The notes beneath the pieces are model-generated. The model was not told where the DNA came from and ran no database searches. It saw only the letters and a program-made list of their open reading frames with translations. 64,000 bases of DNA from JAEUNJ01 sp052035955 (lineage in GTDB: Bacteria > Pseudomonadota > Gammaproteobacteria > Burkholderiales > Rhodocyclaceae). Positions 1-8,815 of this stretch are shown here, piece by piece. The DNA is taken from assembly GCA_052035955.1 (NCBI GenBank), contig JBPOHD010000070.1, forward strand, positions 1 to 64,000. Direction: 5' to 3'. A program made the position numbers and the translations under genes. Numbering within the stretch: position 1 is the stretch's first letter; each line of letters starts with the position of its first letter.

Positions 1-365
1 TCGCCTCGAATCCCGAGCTGCGCGCGTTGCTCGACTTGACCGAGGATCGGGTCCCAACTCGCCAACATGGTTGGATCGCCGACACATCCATCGAGTACGA
101 CCACCAGCGCTTCGCCGGCTTTCTGAAGGTCTCAGTTGAAGAGCTGTTCATCGCGCTTCGCGATGATCGTCATCTCTTGAACGACCCCAATGGTTTGCTC
201 GCCGGGGACTATGTAGCAGACCAGTCGCGTGAAGCCGATGCGAGCAGATCTGCCTGGACTCTGTATCCCGACGGGTTCGGTGCAGTGCGCTTCATTGAGG
301 TGATCGAGACGGGGGCTGTTTGGGATCTGCGCGATCGAACGCAACATCGGCCAAGTACGCAGTGA
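1..365 (+). CDS. 3' end of an unrecognised gene
   Basis: The reading frame is open from base 3 to a TGA at 363-365, so the gene starts outside the window; a TTG at 27 is only an internal candidate start. About 120 residues are visible, acidic and without membrane segments. I do not recognise a domain. Base composition is clearly less GC-rich than the genes after 819, and the following 450 bases are non-coding with short repeats, so this may be the last gene of an acquired element or a broken gene. No function is assigned. Confidence 0.4.
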   Translation, partial: ASNPELRALLDLTEDRVPTRQHGWIADTSIEYDHQRFAGFLKVSVEELFIALRDDRHLLNDPNGLLAGDYVADQSREADASRSAWTLYPDGFGAVRFIEVIETGAVWDLRDRTQHRPSTQ

Positions 366-818
366 GCGGGTCGACACTGTGCGCTGGTGAAGCGCTCTGC
401 CAGAATGCTTGGGGTCGATCTGGCTCCGCCAGATCGTTCTCCGAGAGGTGCGAGTCGATCGATCTTGATGGTGACTTTCAACTACACCGCCCGTGGGGCA
501 TCGTGACGGTAAAAAAATGTGCGAAAAGTCGAGTCGGGACAATAGCTTAGGGTGTTCGATGCCACGCCTTTTTGGTCGTTGCCCTGACCGACGCCGAGGC
601 TCGCCGATGGTGTCCGCGATGGTCGCGGGAGTCGATAGATGTCGATAGATCTCGAAAGGTCACTTCAGACCGAATCGCCTGCAAACCCGCGCCAATGCTG
701 GTGCTCCGCACTTTGACGGTAAAAATGACGGTAAATTTCTGCCGAGCAGCCTCAGGTGCATTACAAATCAACAGCTTAGAAGGCTCGTTGATGATTGAGT
801 GGGAGTAGGGGAGGGCCG
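366..818. other. Non-coding stretch, lower GC
   Basis: No convincing gene is seen on either strand: short open frames here lack ribosome binding sites and recognisable domains. The stretch holds three copies of TGACGGTAAA and an AT-richer segment at about 714-790 just before the host ankyrin gene. It could be the boundary of an integrated element whose body lies to the left of the window. Confidence 0.4.
504..735 (+). repeat. Three direct copies of TGACGGTAAA
   Basis: Copies lie at 504-513, 714-723 and 726-735, all in the same orientation. The last two are in tandem with a 12-base period. Such short direct repeats at the end of a foreign segment resemble arm-type binding sites of a tyrosine recombinase, but no integrase is in view, so the role is an inference. 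Confidence 0.45.
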
Positions 819-1493
819 CTAGGCCTTGGCCGCCTGAGTCGCCGGGGCCTTGCCAGCGCCGTGCAGGAGAGCGACCACCTTGTCGTGGCCTCCCTTGACG
901 GCCAGTTGCAGCGGCGTCATGCCATCGGCGCGGGGCAGGTTGGGGTCGGCGCCATTCTTGATCAGAAGCCCGGCGACGATCAGGTCGCCCCTGGCTGCCG
1001 CATGGTGGAGGGGTGCCTCGCCCTGTTCATTGGGCAGGTTGGGGTCGAAGCCCATGCGCAGGATGGTCTTGACCTTGTAGGTCTGGTTCTTCTCGATGGC
1101 CAGGATCAGGGCGTTGGTGCTCTCGTTGCTCCTCTTGCGCGGCTTGGGTTCGAGCCCCATGGGGACTGACCTGGTCCCGTAGTTGAGCAGCGAGCCGAGG
1201 ACCATGACCGCGAGGGCCACGAGGAGCGGCGTCTTGGAGATGCCCAGGCCGGCGGCCCACTGGTCGGGCAGGTTCGCCCCGACGGCGAGCAGGATGCAGA
1301 GCAGGAAGACGAAGACCTTCAGGTAGAGGAAAAGGGCGATCATGGCCACCAGGCCGAGTACGGCCATCATCCACCGGCGGTCTATACCGGCCGACTGAAG
1401 CACGTCCTCCGGCAGGTTGGCCACTACGGCAAGGATGACCACCATCAGGAAGAGCATGGTCTCCCGGCGGATGCGAACAGTGACGAAATCCAT
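819..1493 (-). CDS. Membrane protein with C-terminal ankyrin repeats
   Basis: A 224-residue protein. ATG at 1493 is preferred because AGGGAG lies seven bases upstream; an in-frame ATG at 1532 has no such site. The first half carries about four hydrophobic segments (roughly residues 15-30, 40-60, 60-80 and 88-105). The second half has two to three ankyrin repeats with the usual TPLQLAVKGGHDKVVALL and APLHHAAARGDL patterns. It is probably an inner-membrane protein presenting an ankyrin module to the cytoplasm for protein binding. The partner is unknown. It is transcribed divergently from ppdK. Confidence 0.75.
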   Translation of the reverse strand: MDFVTVRIRRETMLFLMVVILAVVANLPEDVLQSAGIDRRWMMAVLGLVAMIALFLYLKVFVFLLCILLAVGANLPDQWAAGLGISKTPLLVALAVMVLGSLLNYGTRSVPMGLEPKPRKRSNESTNALILAIEKNQTYKVKTILRMGFDPNLPNEQGEAPLHHAAARGDLIVAGLLIKNGADPNLPRADGMTPLQLAVKGGHDKVVALLHGAGKAPATQAAKA

Positions 1494-1648
1494 CGTTGAC
1501 TCCCTGTCTTGTGGGAGGCGAGTGTCGTCCAAAACCCCCGTCCAGGCAAGACGGAAAAGCGAGACCTAACGACCCCATTAAGAAACGTCATGGCTGTCAT
1601 GGGGGCTTTTTGCTATCGTAGTCGTTTTTCACACAGGGGGAGCGCGCC

Positions 1649-4441
1649 ATGAAGCGTTGGATCTACTCGTTCGAAAAGGGAGATGGCAAGAACAAGATGC
1701 TGCTGGGAGGCAAGGGGGCCAACCTTTGCGAGATGACCCAGATCGGTCTCGCGGTTCCGCCCGGCTTTACCATCACCACGGAGACCTGCCTGGCTTATCT
1801 GGAGAAAGGCCAACTGCCGGAGGGCACCTGGGCCGATGTGCAGGCCCACATGAAGGAACTCGAGGAAAAGACCGGCAAGGGCTTCGGCTCGTCGGAAAAT
1901 CCGCTGCTCGTCTCCGTGCGTTCCGGTTCGGCCATGTCCATGCCCGGCATGATGGACACCATCCTCAACCTGGGCCTCAATGACCAATCCCTGCAGGGCC
2001 TGATCAAGCAGACCAAGAACGAACGGTTCGCCCAGGATGCCTACCGCCGCTTCATCCAGCTTTTCGGCAAGATCGCCCTGAACATCGCGGACGAGCTCTT
2101 CGACGCCAAGATGGCGGAGATCAAGTCCAAGTACGGCGCCAAGCAGGACGTGGACCTGAAGGCGGAGCACCTGAAGGAACTGGCGACCGCCTTCCTGGCC
2201 ATCGTCCATGCCCATTCCGGCAAGCCCTTCCCGCAGGACCCCTACGAGCAGCTCGAGATCGCGGTCAAGGCGGTGTTCCGCTCCTGGAACGGAAAGCGTG
2301 CCATCGACTACCGCAAGCAGTTCCGGATCACGCCGGCCATGGCCAACGGCACGGCAGTGAACGTCTGCACCATGGTCTTCGGCAACATGGGCAACGACTC
2401 CGGCACGGGTGTCGGGTTTACACGCAACCCCGGCACTGGCGAGAACCAGATCTACGGCGAATACCTTGTCAATGCCCAGGGCGAAGACGTGGTGGCAGGC
2501 ATCCGGACCCCGAAGCCCATCGCCGAGATGGCGACGGAAATGCCCGAGATCTATGCCCAGCTGATGGAACTGCATAACCGCCTCGAGTCCCACTACAAGG
2601 AAGTCCAGGACTTCGAGTTCACCATCGAGAAGGGCCGCCTCTACTGCCTGCAGACCCGCAACGGCAAGATGAACGCCCGGGCCATGGTCCGCACCTCCGT
2701 GGAGATGTGCAACGACGGCCTGATCTCGAAGGAAAAGGCGCTGCTGCGCGTCGAGCCGGCCATGCTGGAGCAGTTGCTGGTGCCCCAACTCTCGCCCAAT
2801 TTCAAGGGCAAGTCCCTGGCCCAGGGCCTGTCGGCCTCCCCCGGCGCCGCTTCGGGCAAGATCGTGTTCGACGCCGATACGGCGGAAGCCCGCGGTCGGG
2901 CCGGCGAGCGGATCATCCTGGTCCGCGAGGAAACCAAGCCCGAGGACATCCACGGCTTCTTCCAGGCCCAGGGCATCCTGACCAGCCGCGGGGGCAAGAC
3001 CTCCCACGCGGCCGTAGTGGCCCGCGGCATGGGCAAGCCCTGCGTCTCCGGGTGCGAGGCCATCCACATCGACGACATTGCCCGCGTCGCCCATATCGGC
3101 GACACGACCCTGCACGAGGGTGACGTGGTCACCATCGACGGCGGCACGGGCCACGTGTACGCCGGCGAGGTGCCGACGGTGGAACCGGAGTTTTCGCCCG
3201 AGCTCAACGTCCTGCTCTCCTGGGCCGATGAGGTGTCCCGCCTGGAGGTCCGCGCCAACGCCGATACCCCCAACGACGCCGCCAAGGCGCGCGGCTTCGG
3301 CGCCAAGGGCATCGGACTGTGCCGCACGGAACGCATGTTCAACAGCACCGACCGCCTGCCCATCGTTCAGGAGATGATCCTTTCCGAGTCGCCGGAAGAA
3401 CGCCAGGCCGCCCTCGATCGCCTGCTGCCCATCCAGCGCAACGACTTCAAGGGCATCTTCAAGGCCATGAAGGGCCTTCCGGTGACGGTGCGACTGCTCG
3501 ACCCGCCGATGCACGAGTTCCTGCCCACGTCGGCCCAACTGGAAAGCGAGATCACCCACCTGCGCCACCTGAAGGACACCATCAAGGGCATCGAGGAACT
3601 GCCGGACACGCTGAAACTGCTCAACCCGGCCCTCTACCAGAAGTACGCCGATGGTCTGGGCCGGATGAACGAAAGCCTGTCCGTCTTCAAGGAGTCGCAC
3701 CTGGAAGAGGACGTCATCGTCAAGAAGGAGAAGACCCTCCGGAAGGTCCGCGCGCTGGCCGAGGTGAACCCGATGCTGGGCCACCGCGGCGTCCGCCTGG
3801 GCATCACCTATCCGGAGATCTACTCCATGCAGATCCAGGCGATCCTCGAGGCCGCGGCGCTCTGTGCCAAGGAAGGCATCGAGTGCTATCCGGAGATCAT
3901 GGTCCCGCAGGTGGCGACGGTCGAGGAGCTCAAGCGGATCAAGAGCTTCGTCGAGCGCATCCACAAGATCGTCGAGTTGACCCACGGCATCAACGTCCAG
4001 TTCAAGTTCGGCAGCATGCTGGAAGTGGTCCGTGCCTGCATGCGCGCCGGCCGCATGGCCGAGATCGCCGAGTTCTTCTCCTTCGGCACCAACGACCTTA
4101 CCCAGGCGACCTTCTCGTTCTCCCGCGAGGACGCGGAGAACAAGTTCCTGCCGGCCTATACCGAGACGGGCATCCTCGAGGACAACCCCTTCGAGGTCCT
4201 GGACGTGAAGGGCGTCGGCGAGGTGATGAAGATCGCGGTGGAACGGGGTCGTGCGACGCGGGACGACATCAAGATCGGCATCTGCGGCGAGCATGGCGGC
4301 CATCCGGCCTCCATCCACTTCTGCCACAAGATCGGCCTCAACTACGTGTCCTGCTCCGGTCCTCGCGTGCCGATCGCCCGCCTGGCCGCCGCCCAGGCCC
4401 AGTTGCAGGACGCGGGGGCGAAGGCCACCTCCAACGCCTGA
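1649..4441 (+). CDS. ppdK: Pyruvate, phosphate dikinase
   Basis: A 930-residue cytoplasmic enzyme interconverting pyruvate + ATP + Pi and phosphoenolpyruvate + AMP + PPi, a reversible step between glycolysis and gluconeogenesis. Length and order fit the family: N-terminal ATP-grasp nucleotide domain, central swivelling phosphohistidine domain with GGKTSHAAVVARGMGKPCV (catalytic His near residue 453), and a C-terminal PEP/pyruvate TIM barrel with the catalytic Cys in GICGEHGGHP (near residue 879). GGGGGAG sits just upstream of the ATG. In 1572-1612 the upstream region can pair CCCCAT with ATGGGG before a T-run, a weak candidate for a terminator or attenuator. Confidence 0.97.
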   Translation: MKRWIYSFEKGDGKNKMLLGGKGANLCEMTQIGLAVPPGFTITTETCLAYLEKGQLPEGTWADVQAHMKELEEKTGKGFGSSENPLLVSVRSGSAMSMPGMMDTILNLGLNDQSLQGLIKQTKNERFAQDAYRRFIQLFGKIALNIADELFDAKMAEIKSKYGAKQDVDLKAEHLKELATAFLAIVHAHSGKPFPQDPYEQLEIAVKAVFRSWNGKRAIDYRKQFRITPAMANGTAVNVCTMVFGNMGNDSGTGVGFTRNPGTGENQIYGEYLVNAQGEDVVAGIRTPKPIAEMATEMPEIYAQLMELHNRLESHYKEVQDFEFTIEKGRLYCLQTRNGKMNARAMVRTSVEMCNDGLISKEKALLRVEPAMLEQLLVPQLSPNFKGKSLAQGLSASPGAASGKIVFDADTAEARGRAGERIILVREETKPEDIHGFFQAQGILTSRGGKTSHAAVVARGMGKPCVSGCEAIHIDDIARVAHIGDTTLHEGDVVTIDGGTGHVYAGEVPTVEPEFSPELNVLLSWADEVSRLEVRANADTPNDAAKARGFGAKGIGLCRTERMFNSTDRLPIVQEMILSESPEERQAALDRLLPIQRNDFKGIFKAMKGLPVTVRLLDPPMHEFLPTSAQLESEITHLRHLKDTIKGIEELPDTLKLLNPALYQKYADGLGRMNESLSVFKESHLEEDVIVKKEKTLRKVRALAEVNPMLGHRGVRLGITYPEIYSMQIQAILEAAALCAKEGIECYPEIMVPQVATVEELKRIKSFVERIHKIVELTHGINVQFKFGSMLEVVRACMRAGRMAEIAEFFSFGTNDLTQATFSFSREDAENKFLPAYTETGILEDNPFEVLDVKGVGEVMKIAVERGRATRDDIKIGICGEHGGHPASIHFCHKIGLNYVSCSGPRVPIARLAAAQAQLQDAGAKATSNA

Positions 4442-4466
4442 TCCGGCGGGGCCGGGGGATTACCGC

Positions 4467-4934
4467 ATGGGGCAGGACGAGGATTTCATGCGGGAAGCCC
4501 TGGCCCTCGCCCGGGAGGCGGCAGCGGCCGACGAGGTACCGGTGGGCGCCGTCCTGGTGCTCGACGGCGACATCGTCGGCCGCGGTTTCAACCAGCCGAT
4601 ACGGCAGGCCGATCCCACGGCCCACGCCGAGATCATGGCGCTGCGCAACGCAGCGGGACGGCTTGGCAATTACCGGCTGCCGGGCAGCATTCTCTACGTG
4701 ACCCTGGAACCCTGCGTGATGTGCACGGGGGCCATCATGCACGCCCGCGTGGGGCGGGTCGTGTTCGGCGCCAGGGACCCGAAGACGGGTGCGGCGGGAA
4801 GCGTCGTGGACCTCTACGCGGAACAACGTTTGAACCACCATGCCGAAATCGTCGGCGGAGTCCTTGCCGAGGAGTGCGGAGCACTATTGTCCGGATTCTT
4901 TGCGGCCCGCCGGGGACGAACGGCCCTCGCCTGA
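4467..4934 (+). CDS. tadA: tRNA-specific adenosine-34 deaminase
   Basis: A 155-residue zinc enzyme that converts A34 of tRNA-Arg(ACG) to inosine, needed to read CGC and CGA codons. The deaminase signature is complete: HAE at residues 53-55 (zinc His and catalytic Glu) and PCVMC at 82-86 (two zinc cysteines). ATG 4467 follows a GGGGGAT ribosome binding site. It begins 25 bases after ppdK and may be co-transcribed with it. Length matches the family. Confidence 0.94.
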   Translation: MGQDEDFMREALALAREAAAADEVPVGAVLVLDGDIVGRGFNQPIRQADPTAHAEIMALRNAAGRLGNYRLPGSILYVTLEPCVMCTGAIMHARVGRVVFGARDPKTGAAGSVVDLYAEQRLNHHAEIVGGVLAEECGALLSGFFAARRGRTALA

Positions 4935-4956
4935 TCCGGGCTACCCGCGTTCCGAC

Positions 4957-5856
4957 ATGAGAATTTGGATTAGCATTCCTCTACAGTATCTTGTTTTATA
5001 TAATGATTTAGGAGATACCTCGTTGCGCTTCTCCGTCTCGACGGCGAGCAAGGGTGCCGGCGAGCAACGGGGCAGCCATCAGACGCCGCGGGGTCGTCAC
5101 CTCATCCGGGCGAAGATAGGCGACGGAATGCCCGAGAACACCGTCTTCGTCGCCCGGCGGCCGACGGGGGAGATATGGACGGCGGAACTGGGTGCCGCCC
5201 ATCCCGGCCGGGACTGGATGCTGACCCGCATCCTGTGGCTGTCGGGCAAGGAACCCGGACGCAACCGCCTGGGCGAGGTCGATACCATGCGGCGCTACAT
5301 CTACATACATGGAAGTCCCGACACCGCCCGTATGGGCGTTCCCGGATCGATTGGCTGCGTGCGCATGCGCAATCCCGATATCGTCCAGCTTTTCGATCGG
5401 GTGCCGCCCTACACGCGGGTGGACCTCGTGGAGTACGGTGTCGAAGAGGGGGATTGGGCGGCCCTCGGCCCGCTGGCAGGGACGGTGCGCGAGGCGGTCT
5501 TCGTGCGTGAACAGGGGGTACCCGCCGAGATGGAATACGATCGTTTCGATCCCCGGAGCCTGCACGTCCTGGCGCGGGGGCCGGCCGGCGAGGCTATTGG
5601 CACCGGGCGCCTCCTGCCCGACGGGCACATCGGGCGGATGGCGGTGTTGCCCGCCTGGCGCGGCCAGGGCGTCGGCGCCGCGATGCTCTGCACCTTGATG
5701 GCGGTCGCTGCCCAACGCGGCCTGGAGCGCCTGGTCCTCCATGCCCAGACATCAGCCGAGGGCTTCTATGGGCGCTTCGGTTTTCGCGCCGAGGGGCCGG
5801 AGTTCATGGAAGCCGGCATACCCCACGTGACGATGACGCGCCTCGCCGGATCCTGA
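4957..5856 (+). CDS. L,D-transpeptidase (YkuD) fused to a GNAT acetyltransferase
   Basis: A 299-residue protein with two domains. Residues about 1-160 are a YkuD catalytic domain: His118 of the HGSPDT segment and Cys134 in GSIGCVRM form the H-x15-C active site used for 3-3 peptidoglycan cross-links or lipoprotein attachment. Residues about 165-298 are a GNAT domain of the ElaA/YitI type with the acetyl-CoA loop RGQGVG at 235-240. There is no clear signal peptide, only a weakly hydrophobic start, which is odd for a cell-wall enzyme. ATG 4957 is chosen since homologous YkuD proteins start this way; an upstream in-frame start at 4840 lies inside tadA. The joint role is unknown. Confidence 0.85.
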   Translation: MRIWISIPLQYLVLYNDLGDTSLRFSVSTASKGAGEQRGSHQTPRGRHLIRAKIGDGMPENTVFVARRPTGEIWTAELGAAHPGRDWMLTRILWLSGKEPGRNRLGEVDTMRRYIYIHGSPDTARMGVPGSIGCVRMRNPDIVQLFDRVPPYTRVDLVEYGVEEGDWAALGPLAGTVREAVFVREQGVPAEMEYDRFDPRSLHVLARGPAGEAIGTGRLLPDGHIGRMAVLPAWRGQGVGAAMLCTLMAVAAQRGLERLVLHAQTSAEGFYGRFGFRAEGPEFMEAGIPHVTMTRLAGS

Positions 5857-5889
5857 CGACACATTCCCGTTCAGGCGCCGGGTGCGCGG

Positions 5890-6660
5890 CTAGGGTGCGG
5901 GACTGGCCTGGAAACGGAAGTGCGCCCGATTACCCGGCGCGCCGCCTTCCAGCCAGGTCTGTTCGTCGTAGGAAACCTTTCCCTGCCGATCGACCAGAAG
6001 CACCGTGGAACTGCGCGTGCCATAGCCGGGCGCCCGGACGAAGGCACTGGACAGGATCCTTTCCCATTTCAGGCTGACGCCGGTCCGCGGCAGGAGTTCG
6101 TCGGCATGTATGCCGTCGTCGCGCAGGAGGTCGAACAGGGCCTGTTCCTCGGGCAATGCGACGAGGGCTTCGGCCAGGGCCGACTTGGCCGAGGTGAGCT
6201 TTGGCCAGGGTGTGTCGAGCAGATGGTTCGAGACGCCGTACAGTCCGGGATCCAGAACCCGCCGCCCGCCACCGACATTGCTGTACCAGGCCAGGACCCG
6301 AGGGTCGCCGACCAGGAGGTTGAAGCCGTTATAGCGGGACGAGATGCCGGCGATCCGGTCCAGGTAGGCCTCCGGCGGGTCAGAGCCGGCCAGAAAGTCG
6401 GTGACCAGGGCACCCCGGCTTTCGGCATCCGGCCGCATCTGGCCCGGGTCCCGGTAGTTGGTCAGGGCCGCAAAGCGGCCGTCGCGCGTATAGCCCATCC
6501 AGGTGCCGCCGGCCTGCAGGTCGCGGCCGGCCAGCAGGGTCGGGACCCCTTCCCAGAAACCGGCCGAGGCGGTCGGCCGGGCGAAGAACTCGTCCCGGTT
6601 GGCTGCCACCACCAGCGGGAATTCGGGATGGGCCTGCCACGCGAGAAGGATGAGGCACAT
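5890..6660 (-). CDS. NRDE family protein (TANGO2-like)
   Basis: A 256-residue protein beginning MCLILLAWQAHPEFPLVVAA followed by the NRDEFF motif that names the family. Cys2 is the conserved N-terminal residue typical of Ntn-hydrolase-like folds, and TNYRDPG and the mid-protein YNGFNL segment also match the family. Eukaryotic TANGO2 has been linked to haem and membrane-lipid trafficking; the bacterial role is not settled. It is 58 bases downstream of ygfZ on the same strand and could be in one transcript. Confidence 0.9.
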   Translation of the reverse strand: MCLILLAWQAHPEFPLVVAANRDEFFARPTASAGFWEGVPTLLAGRDLQAGGTWMGYTRDGRFAALTNYRDPGQMRPDAESRGALVTDFLAGSDPPEAYLDRIAGISSRYNGFNLLVGDPRVLAWYSNVGGGRRVLDPGLYGVSNHLLDTPWPKLTSAKSALAEALVALPEEQALFDLLRDDGIHADELLPRTGVSLKWERILSSAFVRAPGYGTRSSTVLLVDRQGKVSYDEQTWLEGGAPGNRAHFRFQASPAP

Positions 6661-6718
6661 GGCCTATTGGTTGCGCATACCGGGTTTTCGAAGCCGGTTT
6701 CGGGAAATTCGGCCGGGG

Positions 6719-7741
6719 TCAGGCGGGAAGGACGTAGGGCAGCGGCAGGAGCTCGATGCGGGGCCCGGCCGGGCTGCCCGCATGCACGTCACCCGCCTCG
6801 GCCCCCGAGGACTGGACGACGAACAACGACTCGAACCCGCCCTCCGGCGAGGGGGCGACGCTGACCAGAGCGCCGCAATGCTGGTCACCCGCTTCCGGCG
6901 TGAAGACGTCCGTTCCGGCCGCCAGGGCCTCCGGCAGGCGGCCCCGGTACATGCGGCGCTTGACCTTGCCCAGGTATTGGGTGCGGGCCACGATCTCCTG
7001 TCCCGGATAGCAGCCTTTCTTGAAGCTGACGCCGCCCACTTCCGGTACCTCCATATTGACCATCTGCGGTACGAAGGCCTCCTGGTTGCCGGCGACGACC
7101 CTGGGCCGGCCGGATTGGATCTCCAGCCACCGCCAGGCGGCGATTCCGGCCGGCGTGGACTGGCCGGCCAGGGCGGTCCACACGTTGACGGCCGCATCGG
7201 CCCGGACCGCCAGCATTACGCGGCGGTCGTCGAGGCGCACGGCCCTGCCGCCAGTGAAGGCCACCGTCCGGCGGGGTGCCGGCAGGACTGCACCAAGGCC
7301 CGCCAGCAGCCCCTCCGTGGCCGGTCCGGCGAGGCCGATCAGGACGGTATCGTCCGAGGCCCGCAGGAGCTTGACCTTGCTGCGCAGCACGTACATCGAG
7401 AGTTTCTTCTGGATCGCATCGAGAATGTCTGCGGCAACGAGAAGGGCGATTCCCCCTTCCTCCTGCCACATCTCGAAACTGGCGATCAGGCGGCCCTTGG
7501 CCGTGCAAAGGCCGGCAAAGCGGACTTCGTCGGCTTCCAGATGGGTGACGTCGTTGGTCAGCAGGTTGTGCAGGAAGGGCACCGCATCCTCGCCGGTGGC
7601 CAGCAGCAGACCGTCGTCGAGGATGGGGACCACGACCGTACCGTCCCGGGCCGCGGTCAATTCCCCGGCGAGGTTGCCGAAATCCCGGGCGTCCTGCGCA
7701 AGCCCCTGGGTGGTAACGAAATTTTTCCATTGTTGCGACAT
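6719..7741 (-). CDS. ygfZ: Folate-binding Fe-S cluster repair protein YgfZ
   Basis: A 340-residue GcvT-fold protein that binds tetrahydrofolate and supports the assembly or repair of certain iron-sulphur enzymes. The hallmark KGCYPGQEIVART segment with its conserved Cys is present in the C-terminal half. ATG 7741 is preferred because GAGGAGA lies a few bases upstream; the in-frame ATG at 7801 lacks it. The gene is divergent from mltG with only 71 bases between the starts. Standing next to mltG is a common arrangement in betaproteobacteria. Confidence 0.93.
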   Translation of the reverse strand: MSQQWKNFVTTQGLAQDARDFGNLAGELTAARDGTVVVPILDDGLLLATGEDAVPFLHNLLTNDVTHLEADEVRFAGLCTAKGRLIASFEMWQEEGGIALLVAADILDAIQKKLSMYVLRSKVKLLRASDDTVLIGLAGPATEGLLAGLGAVLPAPRRTVAFTGGRAVRLDDRRVMLAVRADAAVNVWTALAGQSTPAGIAAWRWLEIQSGRPRVVAGNQEAFVPQMVNMEVPEVGGVSFKKGCYPGQEIVARTQYLGKVKRRMYRGRLPEALAAGTDVFTPEAGDQHCGALVSVAPSPEGGFESLFVVQSSGAEAGDVHAGSPAGPRIELLPLPYVLPA

Positions 7742-7812
7742 GGTCTCTCCTCGGGGAAGGGGGCGCGAATGATGCCGGGTATTATATCTGCTGCCTATCA
7801 ATCGCCTTTTCC

Positions 7813-8802
7813 ATGGGTCTCGTCAAACGCCTGCTGCTGGTCGCCGTCCTCGTGTTGGCGGGCTTCTCCGGCTGGGTCGCCAATTTCGCCCTCAGTCCCG
7901 TTTCCCTCGCCGCCAGCCCCCTGGAGTTCGCGGTGCGGCCGGGAAGCGGCCTTCGGGCGGCGGCCGGGCAGATGGCAGAAGCCGGAATCGGATTCGCGCC
8001 CTGGCAATTCAGCCTTCTCGGCCGCATCACCGGTCGGGCGACCACCATCAAGGCGGGCAGTTACGAGGTCGAGACGGGGGTGACCCCCTGGCAATTGCTG
8101 GCCAAGCTGACCAAGGGCGATGTCTCCCAGGCTGAAATCCTCTTCGTCGAAGGCTGGACCTTCGCCCAGGTACGCAGGGCCCTCGACGCCCATCCGGACC
8201 TCGCCCACGAGACCCGCGGCCTCGCGGACCGCGAGGTGCTGGTGAGGCTCGGAATCGCCGAGGACAATCCGGAAGGGCTGTTCTTCCCGGATACCTATCT
8301 GTTCGCCAAGCAGAGCGCCGACCTGCAGGTGCTGGCGCGGGCCTATCGTTCCCTGAGCCAGAAACTGGCGGCGGAATGGGATGCGCGGGCGCCCGGGCTC
8401 CCTTACACCCGTCCCTATCAGGCCTTGATCATGGCCTCCATCGTCGAAAAGGAAACGGGGAGGGCGGAGGACCGGGGACGGATCGCTGCCGTATTCGTGA
8501 ATCGGCTTCGCCGCGGCATGCTGCTGCAGACGGACCCGACGGTGATTTACGGCCTCGGGGCACGCTTCGACGGCAACCTGCGCAAGCGCGACCTGCTGAC
8601 CGACGGGCCCTACAATACCTACACGCGGGCCGGCCTGCCGCCGACGCCCATCGCCATGCCAGGCTTGGCGTCCCTGCAGGCCGCGCTGCGGCCGGCAAAG
8701 GCCGAGGATCTCTATTTCGTCGCCCGCGGGGACGGCAGTTCCCAGTTTTCCCGGACCTTGGACGAGCACAACCGGGCCGTGGACCGTTACCAACGACGTT
8801 GA
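7813..8802 (+). CDS. mltG: Endolytic murein transglycosylase MltG
   Basis: A 329-residue inner-membrane enzyme that cuts nascent glycan strands and is thought to terminate their elongation. An N-terminal membrane anchor (about residues 5-25) is followed by a LysM-like part and the YceG catalytic domain. The catalytic Glu lies in ASIVEKETG near residue 212, and the QTDPTVIYG and YNTYTRAGLPPTPI signatures are present. It heads the mltG-tmk-holB-pilZ-tatD run. No strong ribosome binding site precedes ATG 7813. Confidence 0.95.
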   Translation: MGLVKRLLLVAVLVLAGFSGWVANFALSPVSLAASPLEFAVRPGSGLRAAAGQMAEAGIGFAPWQFSLLGRITGRATTIKAGSYEVETGVTPWQLLAKLTKGDVSQAEILFVEGWTFAQVRRALDAHPDLAHETRGLADREVLVRLGIAEDNPEGLFFPDTYLFAKQSADLQVLARAYRSLSQKLAAEWDARAPGLPYTRPYQALIMASIVEKETGRAEDRGRIAAVFVNRLRRGMLLQTDPTVIYGLGARFDGNLRKRDLLTDGPYNTYTRAGLPPTPIAMPGLASLQAALRPAKAEDLYFVARGDGSSQFSRTLDEHNRAVDRYQRR

Positions 8803-8815
8803 GGAAGGGAACCCT

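Noticed and set aside
572..808. Short frame beginning VALTDAEARR, reminiscent of DUF4102 integrase N-termini
   Set aside because: The likeness ends after about ten residues, there is no following catalytic domain and no ribosome binding site.
1613..4327. A 904-codon open frame antisense to ppdK
   Set aside because: It mirrors the codon pattern of a certain gene in a GC-rich genome, has low-complexity His/Asp/Leu/Gly-rich content and no domain.
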